NCBI GenBank assembly: GCA_009930475.1
Contig: RZYC01000013.1
Span: forward strand, 1 to 64,000
From: Spartobacteria bacterium
GTDB lineage: Bacteria; Verrucomicrobiota; Kiritimatiellia; RZYC01
DNA length: 64,000 bases
Direction: 5' to 3'
The translations under genes were made by a program, and so were the position numbers. Under the pieces are notes generated by a model. It did no database searches and was not told where the DNA came from. It was given only the letters and a program-made list of their open reading frames with translations. Positions 35,469 through 46,154 of this stretch are shown in pieces; the first letter of the stretch is position 1; every line of letters starts with the position of its first letter.

Positions 35469-35514
35469 TGTAAAGACAGTCTGACCAATGATCAATAAAC
35501 GTATATTTCCGGGC

Positions 35515-35540
35515 AAAAAAAACGCCCTGCAGGCAGGGCG
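35515..35540 (-). terminator. Rho-independent terminator of gapA
   Basis: On the minus strand a 7-bp stem (CGCCCTG with CAGGGCG, loop CCTG) is followed by a run of eight Ts. It lies about 29 bases behind the GAPDH stop codon. Confidence 0.92.
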
Positions 35541-35568
35541 TACATTTCGAATATATGGTCTCGGTCGA

Positions 35569-36594
<1,026 letters not shown>

Positions 36595-36665
36595 TTACTT
36601 ATTACAGGGAACGCCCACAAATAATGGTTGTGAACTTATCTGATGGTTTTCACTGAGTCAATCGC

Positions 36666-37880
36666 TCATTGTGCGTATTTTTCGCAATAGACTGAAGGGA
36701 TGGCGGCATACATCGCGGCACATTTCACCAGCTCATTTTTCCATGTGACTTCATTGGGTGCATGCGCCTGATCTTCGTGGCCCGGTCCAAACCCGATGCA
36801 GGGGATGCCGTGCATTCCCATAATGGCCACACCATTAGTAGAGAAGGTCCATTTGTCTACGGTTGGTTCAGAATGGAATAGCTTGCGGTAGCTTTCGACC
36901 AGTGTCTGCGTTGCCGGGGCTTCTTCAGGGATGCACCAGGTGGGATAGTATTTTTTTGTCGGGTAAACGAGGCCGGTATAGGCGGGTTCTTCATAGGATA
37001 GCACGTCCACTTTTGCGTCGGGATACCCGGCACGAGCTGCCGCATCCAATAGTTCGGCCACGGCGATCTCTTCTGTTTCGCCAACGGTTAACCGGCGGTC
37101 GACCTGTATCGTCGCCGCGTCGGGAACGGCACACTGCGAGGGCGAAGAGAAGAAGAATTGTGTCGCGGTGACGGTTCCCTTTCCCAAAAAATCATCCTGC
37201 GCTAAGCGGGTATTGAGTTTCTCGATTTCCAGTAAGATGCGGCCCGCTTTGTAGAGCGCATTGTCGCCGCGTTCGGGTGCAGAACCGTGACAGGATAATC
37301 CCTTAACCGTGACGGTCAGTTCCATCCGTCCGCGATGACCGCGATAGATCTGACAGGACGTCGGCTCAGTGGATACGACGAATTCCGGACGAATACCTGA
37401 CTCTTTAATGATGTACTGCCAGCAAAGTCCATCGCAGTCTTCCTCCATAACGGTGCCGGTAACCAGCAGGGTATAGTCATTTGCCAGATCCAGTTCTTTG
37501 ATGATCCTGGCCGCGTAAACCATGGAGGCCATGCCGCCTTCCTGATCCGATGCGCCCCGACCGGGTACCAGCTCTTCATCGGCATACCCTTTATAGGGAT
37601 CGCTTTTCCATAAGGACGGGTCTCCAATGCCTACGGTATCAATATGGGCGTCCATGGCAATCAGGTGCGGGCCGTTCCCTATATAGCCGAGAATATTGCC
37701 TAACCCATCGATTTTGATGCGGTCGAATCCGACCACTTCCATTTCCTGCCGGATACGTTGAACGACGTCTTTTTCTTTACCGCTTTCGCTGGGAATCGCG
37801 ATCATGTCACGCAAAAAGGAGGCCATGGGTTCGCGGTAGGATGCGGCTTTGGTAGTGATCGACTGAAAGTCAATGGTCAT
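36666..37880 (-). CDS. M20-family metallohydrolase, YgeY type
   Basis: A 404-residue zinc-dependent M20 peptidase/deacylase. Metal and catalytic residues are visible in [41 protein letters not shown] and the late His segment [12 protein letters not shown]; the dimerisation domain includes [17 protein letters not shown]. The length and the [11 protein letters not shown] and [19 protein letters not shown] segments match YgeY, a hydrolase found in purine and selenium-linked clusters and related to ArgE/DapE. No selenium gene is near, so the substrate is open. It begins 303 bp from the divergent pyrG. Confidence 0.88.
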   Translation of the reverse strand: MTIDFQSITTKAASYREPMASFLRDMIAIPSESGKEKDVVQRIRQEMEVVGFDRIKIDGLGNILGYIGNGPHLIAMDAHIDTVGIGDPSLWKSDPYKGYADEELVPGRGASDQEGGMASMVYAARIIKELDLANDYTLLVTGTVMEEDCDGLCWQYIIKESGIRPEFVVSTEPTSCQIYRGHRGRMELTVTVKGLSCHGSAPERGDNALYKAGRILLEIEKLNTRLAQDDFLGKGTVTATQFFFSSPSQCAVPDAATIQVDRRLTVGETEEIAVAELLDAAARAGYPDAKVDVLSYEEPAYTGLVYPTKKYYPTWCIPEEAPATQTLVESYRKLFHSEPTVDKWTFSTNGVAIMGMHGIPCIGFGPGHEDQAHAPNEVTWKNELVKCAAMYAAIPSVYCEKYAQ

Positions 37881-38183
37881 AGTTATTCCTCTCTAAATAT
37901 ATGCGTTTAATCCTTTCGCTATATGCTTATGGACTGCACCAATCAATCATAATCATTGCCGGAGATAAAATGCTGAAGCCATCGGATTTATACCCGTGAG
38001 TTAGGTCATTTACCCGAAAATGGTCTTGACCTGTTGCGCATCGAATGAGAGGTTCGCTCGCGTGTTGGGTTAAAGATGTTAACACGTTTTTAACATTTTA
38101 ATTTGTTGATTGTGAATATGTTGCACACAACAACTCTGACCCTGTAATGCATTGTTTTACGTAGTTTTCACACGGAGAATTTC
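37881..38183. other. Divergent intergenic region between the M20 hydrolase gene and pyrG
   Basis: A 303-bp region without coding sequence. It contains an imperfect stem AGGTCA...TGACCT (38003-38008 with 38027-38032), an AT-rich stretch with repeated TTAAC/GTTAA words around 38078-38098, and a possible -35 TTGCAC near 38132. No promoter reaches consensus, so I assign none. Confidence 0.4.
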
Positions 38184-39794
38184 ATGGCCAAGCACATTTT
38201 TGTTACTGGTGGCGTGGTTTCGTCACTGGGCAAAGGACTCACTGCCGCATCGGTTGCTCTGCTTCTTCAACGCAGAGGGTATCGTGTCCGTCTTCAAAAA
38301 ATGGATCCTTATTTAAATGTCGACCCGGGAACCATGTCGCCTTTTCAGCACGGCGAAGTATATGTGACAGCAGATGGAGCGGAAACGGATCTTGACCTTG
38401 GTCATTATGAACGTTTCACCGGCGTCCCTTGTTCGAAAAACAGTAACTATACCACGGGCCGTATCTACAGTTCTGTTATTTCACGGGAACGCGAAGGCGG
38501 TTATCTGGGTAAAACCGTGCAGGTTATTCCGCATATTACCAATGAGATTAAAGATGCGATTTTGTCTCTGGCAGCCGATGATGTCGATATTGTTATTACG
38601 GAGATCGGCGGTACGGTGGGCGATATTGAATCTCTGCCGTTTTTAGAGGCGATTCGTCAGTTGCGCCAGGAGATCGGGCCGGATAATGGACTCTTTCTTC
38701 ATATAACTCTGGTACCTTATTTGGCTGCAGCGGGAGAAATGAAGACCAAGCCGTCGCAGCAGTCTGTCGGCGTGTTACGCTCGATTGGTATTTTCCCTGA
38801 CATTCTGGTGTGCCGCTGTGAACGGCATATGTCGGAAGAGCACAAACAGAAGCTCGCACTATTTTGCAATGTTCCGCGTCGGCTGGTCATTGAAGAAAAA
38901 GATGTGGAACATAGTATCTATGAGGTGCCTCTGGATTTAGCGCATCAGGAATTGGATATATTCATTCTTGAAAAACTGAAACTGCATGTGAATCGCCAGA
39001 ATCTCCGTGACTGGGAGAAATTGATCAAACGCTTGGTTGAGCCGTCTGATGGTGAAATTACCATTGCCGTGATCGGGAAGTATATCAGTTTGAATGATGC
39101 CTATAAGAGCATTTATGAAGCACTGACCCACGGAGGAATAGCCCATGATGTGAAGGTTCATGTGCGCCATGTTGAATCGGAGGATATTGAGAAAGATCCG
39201 GCCTGTATCGAACAGCTTCTTAAGGATGTTCAGGGGATTCTTGTGCCTGGCGGATTCGGATACCGCGGCATTGAAGGCAAAATTCAGGCCATTAAGTTCG
39301 CGAGAGAAAGAGGCATTCCGTTCTTTGGTATCTGTCTGGGTATGCAGTGCGCTGTGATGGAGTTTGCCCGTAATAAGTGTGATTGCCGCAGTGCCATCAG
39401 CACGGAATTTGAAACCAATCCCGAGCACCCGGTTATTGCGTTGATGGAGGAACAGAAGGATATAACGGATATGGGCGGCACCATGCGTCTGGGCGGTTAT
39501 GACTGTGTCATTGAAAAGGACAGTCGGGCCTATGCGGCCTATGGTACAGAGCACATATCTGAACGGCATCGTCATCGGTATGAATTCAATAACGACTACA
39601 GAGAGCAGATGAAGGAACGAGGGATGCTGCTGTCGGGGTTGTCGCCGGACGGGCGTCTGGTTGAGATCATTGAACTGCCGGATCATCCGTGGTTTGTAGC
39701 CTGTCAGTTCCATCCGGAATTCCAGTCAACAGCACTGGATGGGCACCCGCTGTTTAAGGATTTTATCAAGGCGGCCAAGAATAAGCGGTCGTAA
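38184..39794 (+). CDS. pyrG: CTP synthase
   Basis: A 536-residue enzyme making CTP from UTP, ATP and glutamine. The N-terminal synthetase domain shows [48 protein letters not shown] and [20 protein letters not shown]. The C-terminal class I glutaminase domain shows [22 protein letters not shown], the nucleophile in FGICLGMQ and the His-Glu pair in FHPEFQS. Length and motifs are standard. GGAG precedes the ATG. The NifA-like regulator starts 38 bases after its stop. Confidence 0.97.
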   Translation: MAKHIFVTGGVVSSLGKGLTAASVALLLQRRGYRVRLQKMDPYLNVDPGTMSPFQHGEVYVTADGAETDLDLGHYERFTGVPCSKNSNYTTGRIYSSVISREREGGYLGKTVQVIPHITNEIKDAILSLAADDVDIVITEIGGTVGDIESLPFLEAIRQLRQEIGPDNGLFLHITLVPYLAAAGEMKTKPSQQSVGVLRSIGIFPDILVCRCERHMSEEHKQKLALFCNVPRRLVIEEKDVEHSIYEVPLDLAHQELDIFILEKLKLHVNRQNLRDWEKLIKRLVEPSDGEITIAVIGKYISLNDAYKSIYEALTHGGIAHDVKVHVRHVESEDIEKDPACIEQLLKDVQGILVPGGFGYRGIEGKIQAIKFARERGIPFFGICLGMQCAVMEFARNKCDCRSAISTEFETNPEHPVIALMEEQKDITDMGGTMRLGGYDCVIEKDSRAYAAYGTEHISERHRHRYEFNNDYREQMKERGMLLSGLSPDGRLVEIIELPDHPWFVACQFHPEFQSTALDGHPLFKDFIKAAKNKRS

Positions 39795-39832
39795 GCAGAT
39801 CGATGCGTAGTATAATCCCAACAGGAGGTTGT

Positions 39833-41371
39833 ATGTCAACAAGTCTAAAAACAGGTGGTCTGCAGCAGAAATACATTGAGCTGCTTTACAACATCAGTCG
39901 TATTCTTGATACCGATGTCGACATGAAAAACATTTTCAAACCTGTGCTGGAGTCACTGGCCAATCAGTTTGGTTTGGATGCGTGTACGCTGACGTTGCTG
40001 AATCGTACAACCGGCGAAATTTTAACTGAAGCGACATATGGTCTTTCTGCCTCAGAAGCGAATCTTCTGCGATACAGGGTAGGTGAGGGGGTTACGGGGA
40101 AGGTGTTTGAAACAGGGGAATCACAAATTATTCCAGCAACCCATCTTCATCCCCAGTTCCTAAATAAGAGCACCAAGGGTAAGGCACGTCAGTCATCTTT
40201 TATCTGTGTTCCTATCAAAATTGGTAAGGCTGTGGCGGGCGCGTTAAGTATTGAGCTGCCTATCGCTGCGGAAACGGATCTTGTCGAAATAGAGCAGATG
40301 CTGTCTATTGTGGCATCGATGATTGCGCATGTCGTGAAGCTTCGTCAGCAGACGCAGGAAAGCCGTCAGCAGCTGGAAAATGAGAATGAGCGGCTCAAAC
40401 AAGAGTTGGCCGAACGTTTCAGACCGTCCAATATTATTGGTAATTCCCATGAAATGAAGGGCGTCTATGCCCGCATTGCTCAGGTTTCTAAAACGCCTAC
40501 CACGGTGTTGATACAAGGAGAAACCGGAACGGGTAAGGAGCTGGTGGCGCATGCGATTCACTACAACAGCAACCGGGCGAATAAGCCCTTTGTGAAAGTG
40601 CACTGTGCCGCCCTGCCGGAATCGATTATTGAAAGCGAGCTTTTCGGTCACGAAAAAGGCGCGTTTACCAGTGCCGTGAGCCGTCGGATCGGCCGCTTTG
40701 AAATGGCCCATGGCGGAACATTGTTTTTGGATGAGATTGGTGAGATTTCTGTTCCGTTACAAATTAAACTGCTGCGCGTTATTCAGGAGCGGGAATTCGA
40801 ACGCGTGGGTGGAACCCAGACCGTTAAAGTGAATGTGCGTCTGATTGCTGCTACGAATCGAAATCTTTCGGATATGGTTCAGGCTGGTGATTTTCGTGAA
40901 GATCTGTTTTATCGGCTCAATGTTTTTCCTGTTTATGTGCCGCCGCTGCGCAAACGCAAGGCGGATATCGTGCTGCTTGCTGATTTTTTTATCGAAAAAT
41001 ACAACAAAGAAATGTCTAAGCGTGTAGCCCGGTTGTCCAGCCATGCCATCGATATGCTGATGGCGTATCATTGGCCCAGCAACGTCCGAGAACTGGAGAA
41101 CTGTATGGAGCACGCCGTTCTTACGGCAGAATCAGAAGTGATTCATGGCCATAATCTGCCGCCTACGCTTCAGACCTCAGATGGCAGGGATATCGGACGT
41201 AGCGGGACGCTTCAGGAAATGGTGGAGGCCTATGAGGCCGACATTATCCGCGATGCGCTGAAAAGTGCACGAGGCAATATGGCGCAAGCCGCAAGGGATT
41301 TGGGGACGACCAAACGTATTATTGGCTACAAGGTGCATAACTACGGTATCAGTCCTAAGCAGTACTTATAG
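39833..41371 (+). CDS. Sigma-54-dependent activator, NifA-like (GAF-AAA+-Fis)
   Basis: A 512-residue enhancer-binding protein. A GAF domain fills about residues 25-170 ([43 protein letters not shown]), a short coiled linker follows, then the AAA+ domain (about 195-420): Walker [19 protein letters not shown], Walker [25 protein letters not shown] and [11 protein letters not shown] Fis-type HTH closes it ([28 protein letters not shown]). The sigma-54-contacting loop reads GAFTSA (276-281) instead of GAFTGA. AGGAGG precedes the ATG at 39833. There are no nitrogen-fixation genes here, so I do not call it NifA. Its targets may include the pilin promoter 3.5 kb downstream. Confidence 0.9.
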   Translation: MSTSLKTGGLQQKYIELLYNISRILDTDVDMKNIFKPVLESLANQFGLDACTLTLLNRTTGEILTEATYGLSASEANLLRYRVGEGVTGKVFETGESQIIPATHLHPQFLNKSTKGKARQSSFICVPIKIGKAVAGALSIELPIAAETDLVEIEQMLSIVASMIAHVVKLRQQTQESRQQLENENERLKQELAERFRPSNIIGNSHEMKGVYARIAQVSKTPTTVLIQGETGTGKELVAHAIHYNSNRANKPFVKVHCAALPESIIESELFGHEKGAFTSAVSRRIGRFEMAHGGTLFLDEIGEISVPLQIKLLRVIQEREFERVGGTQTVKVNVRLIAATNRNLSDMVQAGDFREDLFYRLNVFPVYVPPLRKRKADIVLLADFFIEKYNKEMSKRVARLSSHAIDMLMAYHWPSNVRELENCMEHAVLTAESEVIHGHNLPPTLQTSDGRDIGRSGTLQEMVEAYEADIIRDALKSARGNMAQAARDLGTTKRIIGYKVHNYGISPKQYL

Positions 41372-41410
41372 TAACGTATTGGTTTACAGACGATCTAGAG
41401 GACTCGTTCT

Positions 41411-43141
41411 ATGAAGATTCATTTTCTGTGTTTGTTGCTTCTTGCAGTGGTCGCCGTGGGAGATCATTCCATACCGGCGGATAATCCACTGGCCAGTGAG
41501 GATGCCTATGCTGGTGGTACGATTACTGTGTTTGCGGGGCAGTTTCCGGAGAGCTATAATTACTATTTGTCCTTGAACAGCTTTTCTGCGGAACTGTTTG
41601 GTTCCATGTACGAGACGTTGCTGGATATGGATCCCGTGACGGCGGAATATATTCCGGGCCTCGCCTCATCGTGGATCATTTCGGAAGATAAGAAGACGTT
41701 TACTTTCCATATCGATGAACGGGCTAAATGGTCGGATGGGATGCCTGTCACTGCGGAAGATGTTTTATGGACGTTTAATACGATTCTCAAACCGGAAAAC
41801 TTGACCGGGCCGCATAAGGTGGCATTGGAAACGTTTCTTCCGCCGGAAATTATCGACGAACGAACCATTGCCTTTACGGCAAACGATGTTCACTGGCGCA
41901 ATCTCGGAGCCTGTGGCTCCTTTCAGATCCTCCCGAAACATGTCTATAAGAATCTTGATTTCAATAAAATCAATTTTGAACTGCCTGTGGTCTCCGGTCC
42001 GTATGCGCTGGGGAAAACCGTGGAGGGTTTTTCTGTCACTTTGAATCGCCGTTCTGACTGGTGGGCGCGCGAAAAAACAATGAATACATTCATTGCCAAT
42101 TTTGATACCGTGAAATATCGCTTTTTTACCGACCGCCTTAATGCTTTTGAAGCCTTTAAAAAGGGGGATATCGATATCTTTCCCGTTTATACCTCCCGTA
42201 TCTGGGTCAATGAAACAAGCGGGAGAGCGTTTGATAATAACTGGATTGTTAAGCAAAAGGTGAAGAATCACAAACCCATCGGATTTCAGGGTTTTGCGAT
42301 GAATCTTCGTCGTCCGCTGTTTCAGGATTTGCGTGTTCGCAAGGCGTTGGCTCTTTTGCTGAATCGCGAACGGATGAATACCACGCTGATGTATAATCAG
42401 TATTTTTTACAGCGGTCTTATTATCCCGACTTGTACGATGCCGCCCATCCCTGCACCAATCCAGTCTTTCCCTTTGATAAAGATCAGGCCCGCAAACTGC
42501 TCGCAGACGCTGGTTGGCAGGCCAATCCTGAAACGGGGTTGCTTGAAAAAAACGGGGAAGTATTTGAGATCCGTTTTCTGACTCGTGACCCGAGTTCTGA
42601 TAAGTTCCTTAATATTTATGCGGAAGATCTTAAAGATGTAGGAATCCAGTTGGTAATTGATCGCAAGGACTGGGCCGCCTGGCAAAAGGATATGAGTGAA
42701 TTCAATTATGACATGACCTGGGCCGCCTGGGGTGCCGGTCTGTTTCGTGATCCTGAAGGCATGTGGGCATCCAAAGAGGCGAATCGACCCAATAGCAATA
42801 ATATCAATGGATTCAGTAATGCCGAAGTCGATGCGCTTATTGATGCGCAGAAGACAGAGTTTGATATTACCAGACGCAATGAAATCTGCCGGGAAATCGA
42901 CCATATTCTGGCGCAACAGGTGCCCTATGTTTTATTGTGGAATATCGATGTGACGCGTCTGCTCTACTGGAATAAATTCGGCACCCCCGTAAATGTGCTG
43001 TCGAAATTCGGTGACGAATCCTCCGCCTCCTTCTATTGGTGGTCCGATGAAGATGCGGAAGCCGATCTTCAATACGCCATGGAAAATGACGTTGCCCTCC
43101 CGCAAAAGAAGTCTGAAGTTGTCTTCAGTCTGCTCAAATAA
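41411..43141 (+). CDS. Peptide/oligopeptide-type extracellular solute-binding protein
   Basis: A 576-residue family 5 binding protein (OppA/DppA type). A Sec signal peptide (MKIHFLCLLLLAVVAVGD) precedes the mature domain. Recognisable parts are LFGSMYETLLDMDPVTAEYIPGLASSWIISEDKKTFTFHIDERAKWSDGMPVTAEDV, VSGPYALGK, RVRKALALLLNRERMN and the C-terminal DALIDAQKTEFDITRRNEICREIDHILAQQVPYVLLW. No permease or ATPase gene adjoins, so it either uses a transporter encoded elsewhere or acts as a sensor. No lipobox Cys is visible, so it is probably periplasmic and soluble. Confidence 0.88.
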   Translation: MKIHFLCLLLLAVVAVGDHSIPADNPLASEDAYAGGTITVFAGQFPESYNYYLSLNSFSAELFGSMYETLLDMDPVTAEYIPGLASSWIISEDKKTFTFHIDERAKWSDGMPVTAEDVLWTFNTILKPENLTGPHKVALETFLPPEIIDERTIAFTANDVHWRNLGACGSFQILPKHVYKNLDFNKINFELPVVSGPYALGKTVEGFSVTLNRRSDWWAREKTMNTFIANFDTVKYRFFTDRLNAFEAFKKGDIDIFPVYTSRIWVNETSGRAFDNNWIVKQKVKNHKPIGFQGFAMNLRRPLFQDLRVRKALALLLNRERMNTTLMYNQYFLQRSYYPDLYDAAHPCTNPVFPFDKDQARKLLADAGWQANPETGLLEKNGEVFEIRFLTRDPSSDKFLNIYAEDLKDVGIQLVIDRKDWAAWQKDMSEFNYDMTWAAWGAGLFRDPEGMWASKEANRPNSNNINGFSNAEVDALIDAQKTEFDITRRNEICREIDHILAQQVPYVLLWNIDVTRLLYWNKFGTPVNVLSKFGDESSASFYWWSDEDAEADLQYAMENDVALPQKKSEVVFSLLK

Positions 43142-43322
43142 TGCAACGCATCGTTCAGATCGCTTTTCTCAGTAATTGGTTTGTCATTCATGAGAATGCT
43201 TCATTTATGAGAGAAATTTTCCAATCTCCCGAAAACAACGCAATAGATTTAATTCCGCTTGCATCTCCGTTATGACGGGTTTAACATCTTATCTGTAGAA
43301 AGACAGGCGTGTGAATTTTACA

Positions 43323-43339
43323 TTGGCACGGCTCCTGCA
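43323..43339 (+). promoter_or_regulatory. Sigma-54 promoter of the pilin gene
   Basis: TTGGCACGGCTCCTGCA matches the -24/-12 consensus (TTGGCACG-N4-TTGCA) at every position except one T. GG (43325-43326) and GC (43337-43338) are exactly 10 nt apart. The inferred start near 43350 gives a leader of about 85 nt to the pilin ATG. rpoN and a sigma-54 activator are encoded in the same window. Confidence 0.85.
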
Positions 43340-43352
43340 TTACAAAAACACA

Positions 43353-43368
43353 GCGGACGAAAGTCTGC
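43353..43368 (+). other. 5' leader hairpin with GAAA tetraloop
   Basis: GCGGAC-GAAA-GTCTGC (one G-U pair) would fold within the first few bases of the message made from the sigma-54 promoter at 43323-43339. A GNRA-capped hairpin at the 5' end often protects an mRNA from decay. Confidence 0.5.
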
Positions 43369-43435
43369 GGAGCCAAAGCGAAAGCGATGGTTCTTGAAAC
43401 TGAATAAAAAAATGAAAATGAAATCGGAGAATGAA

Positions 43436-43762
43436 ATGAAAAAGACACTGAAAAAAACACAGGGTTTCACATTGGTAGAAATCATGATCGTGGTCGCCAT
43501 CATCGGGTTGCTGGCTGCCATCGGTATTCCTTCCTTCATCAAAGCACGCGAAAAATCCTTGGCCAACACCAAAGCAGCCAACATCAAACAGATCGAAGGT
43601 GCTATTGAACAGTATGCGTTTGAAAATGGGTTGACCAATGAAGCAACGGTTACATGGGCTCAGCTGTCTGATTTCCTGAAAAATAACAACCTGAACAGCT
43701 ATGATGTGGGCGGTGAGACAATTGGATCGTTTGAAGTCGGTTCAGCACCAGTATACCAATAA
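43436..43762 (+). CDS. Type IV pilin / type II pseudopilin-like protein
   Basis: A 108-residue prepilin. A basic leader (MKKTLKKTQG) is followed by the cleavage/N-methylation motif G-FTLVEIMIVVAIIGLLAAIGIPSFIKAREKS, with the conserved Glu at +5 and the long N-terminal hydrophobic helix, then a small globular domain (IKQIEGAIEQYAFENGLTNEATVTWAQLSDFL). This form is common in PVC bacteria and resembles GspG-type subunits. GGAG precedes the ATG at 43436 at a spacing of six. A sigma-54 promoter lies upstream and a terminator downstream, so it is a single-gene unit. The PilN-like, ExeA-type and GspB-like proteins at 10802-13131 may belong to the same machine. Confidence 0.9.
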   Translation: MKKTLKKTQGFTLVEIMIVVAIIGLLAAIGIPSFIKAREKSLANTKAANIKQIEGAIEQYAFENGLTNEATVTWAQLSDFLKNNNLNSYDVGGETIGSFEVGSAPVYQ

Positions 43763-43809
43763 ATGTTTTAGTCGCGATGTCGCACATGTTGCGCACGCTG
43801 TTTTTCCCG

Positions 43810-43839
43810 AACCCTGGTTTTGCCGGGGTTTTTATTTTT
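43810..43839 (+). terminator. Rho-independent terminator of the pilin gene
   Basis: AACCCTGG pairs with CCGGGGTT (one T-G wobble) around a T-rich loop and is followed by a long T-rich tract. It lies 47 bases behind the pilin stop. Confidence 0.85.
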
Positions 43840-43910
43840 CTAGGGAAGATGATTTTTCGTAGCTACACATTCTTGTTGCTTCGACGCAGGTACCGCATCA
43901 TGTTTTCGTT

Positions 43911-46145
43911 ATGAAGAAGATAAATTTATTTTTTTTCACTCTTTCTCATAATGGCTATATATGGGTATTGAGTGCAGGCATTGTTGTTCGTATGCTCTGC
44001 CTTCAACAGGCTGTGAGCAGTAATCCGTTACTCTTTTATCCGATTGTAGATGCAGAGGTTTATTCAGGCTGGGCAAGGGCAATTGTTCATTCTTTTCAGG
44101 TTATTTGGCCCACTCCGATTAATTACACACCCGTGTATCCCTGCTATCTTGCGTTTCTTTTTTTCGTGGGAAATGAAAGTACTCTGTTTGTGTTCATTGT
44201 TAATCTGTTGCTGGGTGCCATGCAGGCCATTCTTATGGGGAAAGCTGCAGAGATAGTCTGGAATGATCGGCGTGTTGGCCTTGTTTGCGCCTTGTTAGCC
44301 TCGTTTTACTGGCCGTTTATTATTATTGAATCATCATTTTTTGCTGAGCCTCTTGCACTGTTTTGTTTGGCTTTGAGCCTGTTCCTTCTTGTGCGTTGGA
44401 AGCAAAAATCACCTGCACTGATCGTATTGTTGGGTTCGGGATTTTTTCTCGCCATAGCTGCCCTGAGCCGTCCGCATATTTTTATTCTCTTTGCGCCTGT
44501 TACTCTGTATCTGCTTGTTCGGGATATCGCCTTTACCAAAAAGAGATTGCGCCATTTATGGCTTTGTTGTCCGGGGCAGTGTTTTGTGTTTGTTCTGCCC
44601 ATTTTATTTCTCAGCGGCTGGATTGTTGTGGCTAATGGACTTAAAACGGGGTTCTTTCAACTGAGAACCATGACGTCGGTTAATCTATTCCTGGGAAACG
44701 ATCCTTATCTGGATGGAATTATTGTCCCTCCCGGCCTCGAATGGGATGCATTTATGCTTGATGCTGTGAACAACGAAGGTGGTTTTTGTTCTAAAAATGA
44801 CGATTATTGGGAGCAGCGCACGCTGGCTGCAGTCCGTCAGCACTGGCCAGAATGGTTGCGGTTACAGTTTCGCAAAGTATTTATGCATTTTGGTAATTTC
44901 GAAATCAGCCAAGAATTAGATTTTTACTATTTTAGAGATAAAATCGAACTGTTCAGGCTTTTTGTCTGGCCGGGGTTTTCCCTGATTCTATGTCTCTCCG
45001 CTGTTGGATGTTATGCCGGGATGCGAAATCGTTTGGCACTGATGCTGATGTCACTGTGCTGTATATATGGATTGGGATTATTCCCTTTTCAGGCTGCGGC
45101 ACGATTCAGGCTTCCCCTGGTACTGATGCTCTGCCCCTTTGCCGGCTATGGTACTATTGCTCTGTGTCATGCGCTGCGTCGTCCATGGGAGAGAAAAGAT
45201 ATTTCACTGTTGATTGTGGCGTTACTGGTTTATGTGTTTAGCAGGCCGGACTTTACCCGTCTCAGAGACCGGAACCGTATACGTAATACTTTTTTTGAGG
45301 CAAAGCAGTTACGTGGCAACAACAATCCTGAAGAGGCTTTGGTCTGTTTTGAGGCGGCGATGACCGGCGACCCCGGTGATCCTAATGCGCCGCTCCATGC
45401 TGGTTTTGTTCTGCTAGACCAGCAACGCGTTGCAGAGGCTGTACCCTTTTTTGTCGCATCTATTGAGCGTTTTCCTGAAAATCCTGAAGCATACAGTGCA
45501 TTGGCTAAAGCCTATTTAAATCTTAGACAGTTTAGTAAAGCGCAGTCTTGTGTCGCGAAATCGCTAGAATTATATCCTCGGAATTTGAAAGCGTTGCGAT
45601 TAAGCCGGTCGATTGCCATCGAGAACAATGATATTTCAGAAGCGATTCGCATTACGCTACTTTTGATCAATGTATCGGAGGGAGCGCCCAGTGAGCTTTT
45701 TGCGCTTGCATTACTTTATGATATGGCTGGTCGCTTGAAGGAAGCTATTAGTATTTATGAACATTTGACTGTTCATTCCGGTCTGTCAGATACTATGCGG
45801 GCAGAGGCGCTTTTTCAGCAGGGCTTGCTTGCCTGGCAGACTGCTCATGATTTTGATGAGCTGGATCGTCTTTGGGCTTCCACCCCGTTGAACGGCCATC
45901 CGCTCATCCGGCTATATATGTCGAATGACTGTTCACAATTTGTGGACTCTGTGGATCACTCAGAGGGTGTCGAGTCTGCAGAAAGCTGTGTTCGCTATCT
46001 TTTGGCTAGCCGAGCAGGGGATTTAACAACAGTGCGGAGGATAAAGGCGCAGATTTTATCTCTCCCCCCGAACCGGAGCACGAGCAGGCCGTCAACGATT
46101 TACAGGTGGTTTGTTCGTGAAGAAACGCGCGCAAACAGTCAGTAA
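43911..46145 (+). CDS. GT-C glycosyltransferase fused to C-terminal TPR domain
   Basis: A 744-residue protein. Residues 1-430 are polytopic (about eleven helices) with a PMT_2-like layout: a first periplasmic loop with YPIVDAEVYSGWARAIVHS and YPCYLAFLFFVGNES. The rest is soluble and rich in tetratricopeptide repeats (NPEEALVCFEAAMTGDPGDPNAPLHAGFVLLDQQRVAEAVPFFVASIERFPENPEAYSALAKAYLNLRQ). The fusion is known from outer-membrane polysaccharide and protein glycosylation systems in diverse phyla; the TPR part probably binds acceptors or partners. It follows the pilin terminator by 70 bases and precedes another membrane glycosyltransferase by nine. Confidence 0.8.
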   Translation: MKKINLFFFTLSHNGYIWVLSAGIVVRMLCLQQAVSSNPLLFYPIVDAEVYSGWARAIVHSFQVIWPTPINYTPVYPCYLAFLFFVGNESTLFVFIVNLLLGAMQAILMGKAAEIVWNDRRVGLVCALLASFYWPFIIIESSFFAEPLALFCLALSLFLLVRWKQKSPALIVLLGSGFFLAIAALSRPHIFILFAPVTLYLLVRDIAFTKKRLRHLWLCCPGQCFVFVLPILFLSGWIVVANGLKTGFFQLRTMTSVNLFLGNDPYLDGIIVPPGLEWDAFMLDAVNNEGGFCSKNDDYWEQRTLAAVRQHWPEWLRLQFRKVFMHFGNFEISQELDFYYFRDKIELFRLFVWPGFSLILCLSAVGCYAGMRNRLALMLMSLCCIYGLGLFPFQAAARFRLPLVLMLCPFAGYGTIALCHALRRPWERKDISLLIVALLVYVFSRPDFTRLRDRNRIRNTFFEAKQLRGNNNPEEALVCFEAAMTGDPGDPNAPLHAGFVLLDQQRVAEAVPFFVASIERFPENPEAYSALAKAYLNLRQFSKAQSCVAKSLELYPRNLKALRLSRSIAIENNDISEAIRITLLLINVSEGAPSELFALALLYDMAGRLKEAISIYEHLTVHSGLSDTMRAEALFQQGLLAWQTAHDFDELDRLWASTPLNGHPLIRLYMSNDCSQFVDSVDHSEGVESAESCVRYLLASRAGDLTTVRRIKAQILSLPPNRSTSRPSTIYRWFVREETRANSQ

Positions 46146-46154
46146 TTAACCGTT

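Noticed and set aside
39833-41371. Calling this gene nifA
   Set aside because: GAF-AAA+-Fis layout matches, but no nif genes are in the window and the GAFTGA motif is altered.
44732-45060. TTGGCAC word in the TPR glycosyltransferase gene (near 45033)
   Set aside because: The -12 GC is missing at 10-nt spacing, and it is inside coding sequence.
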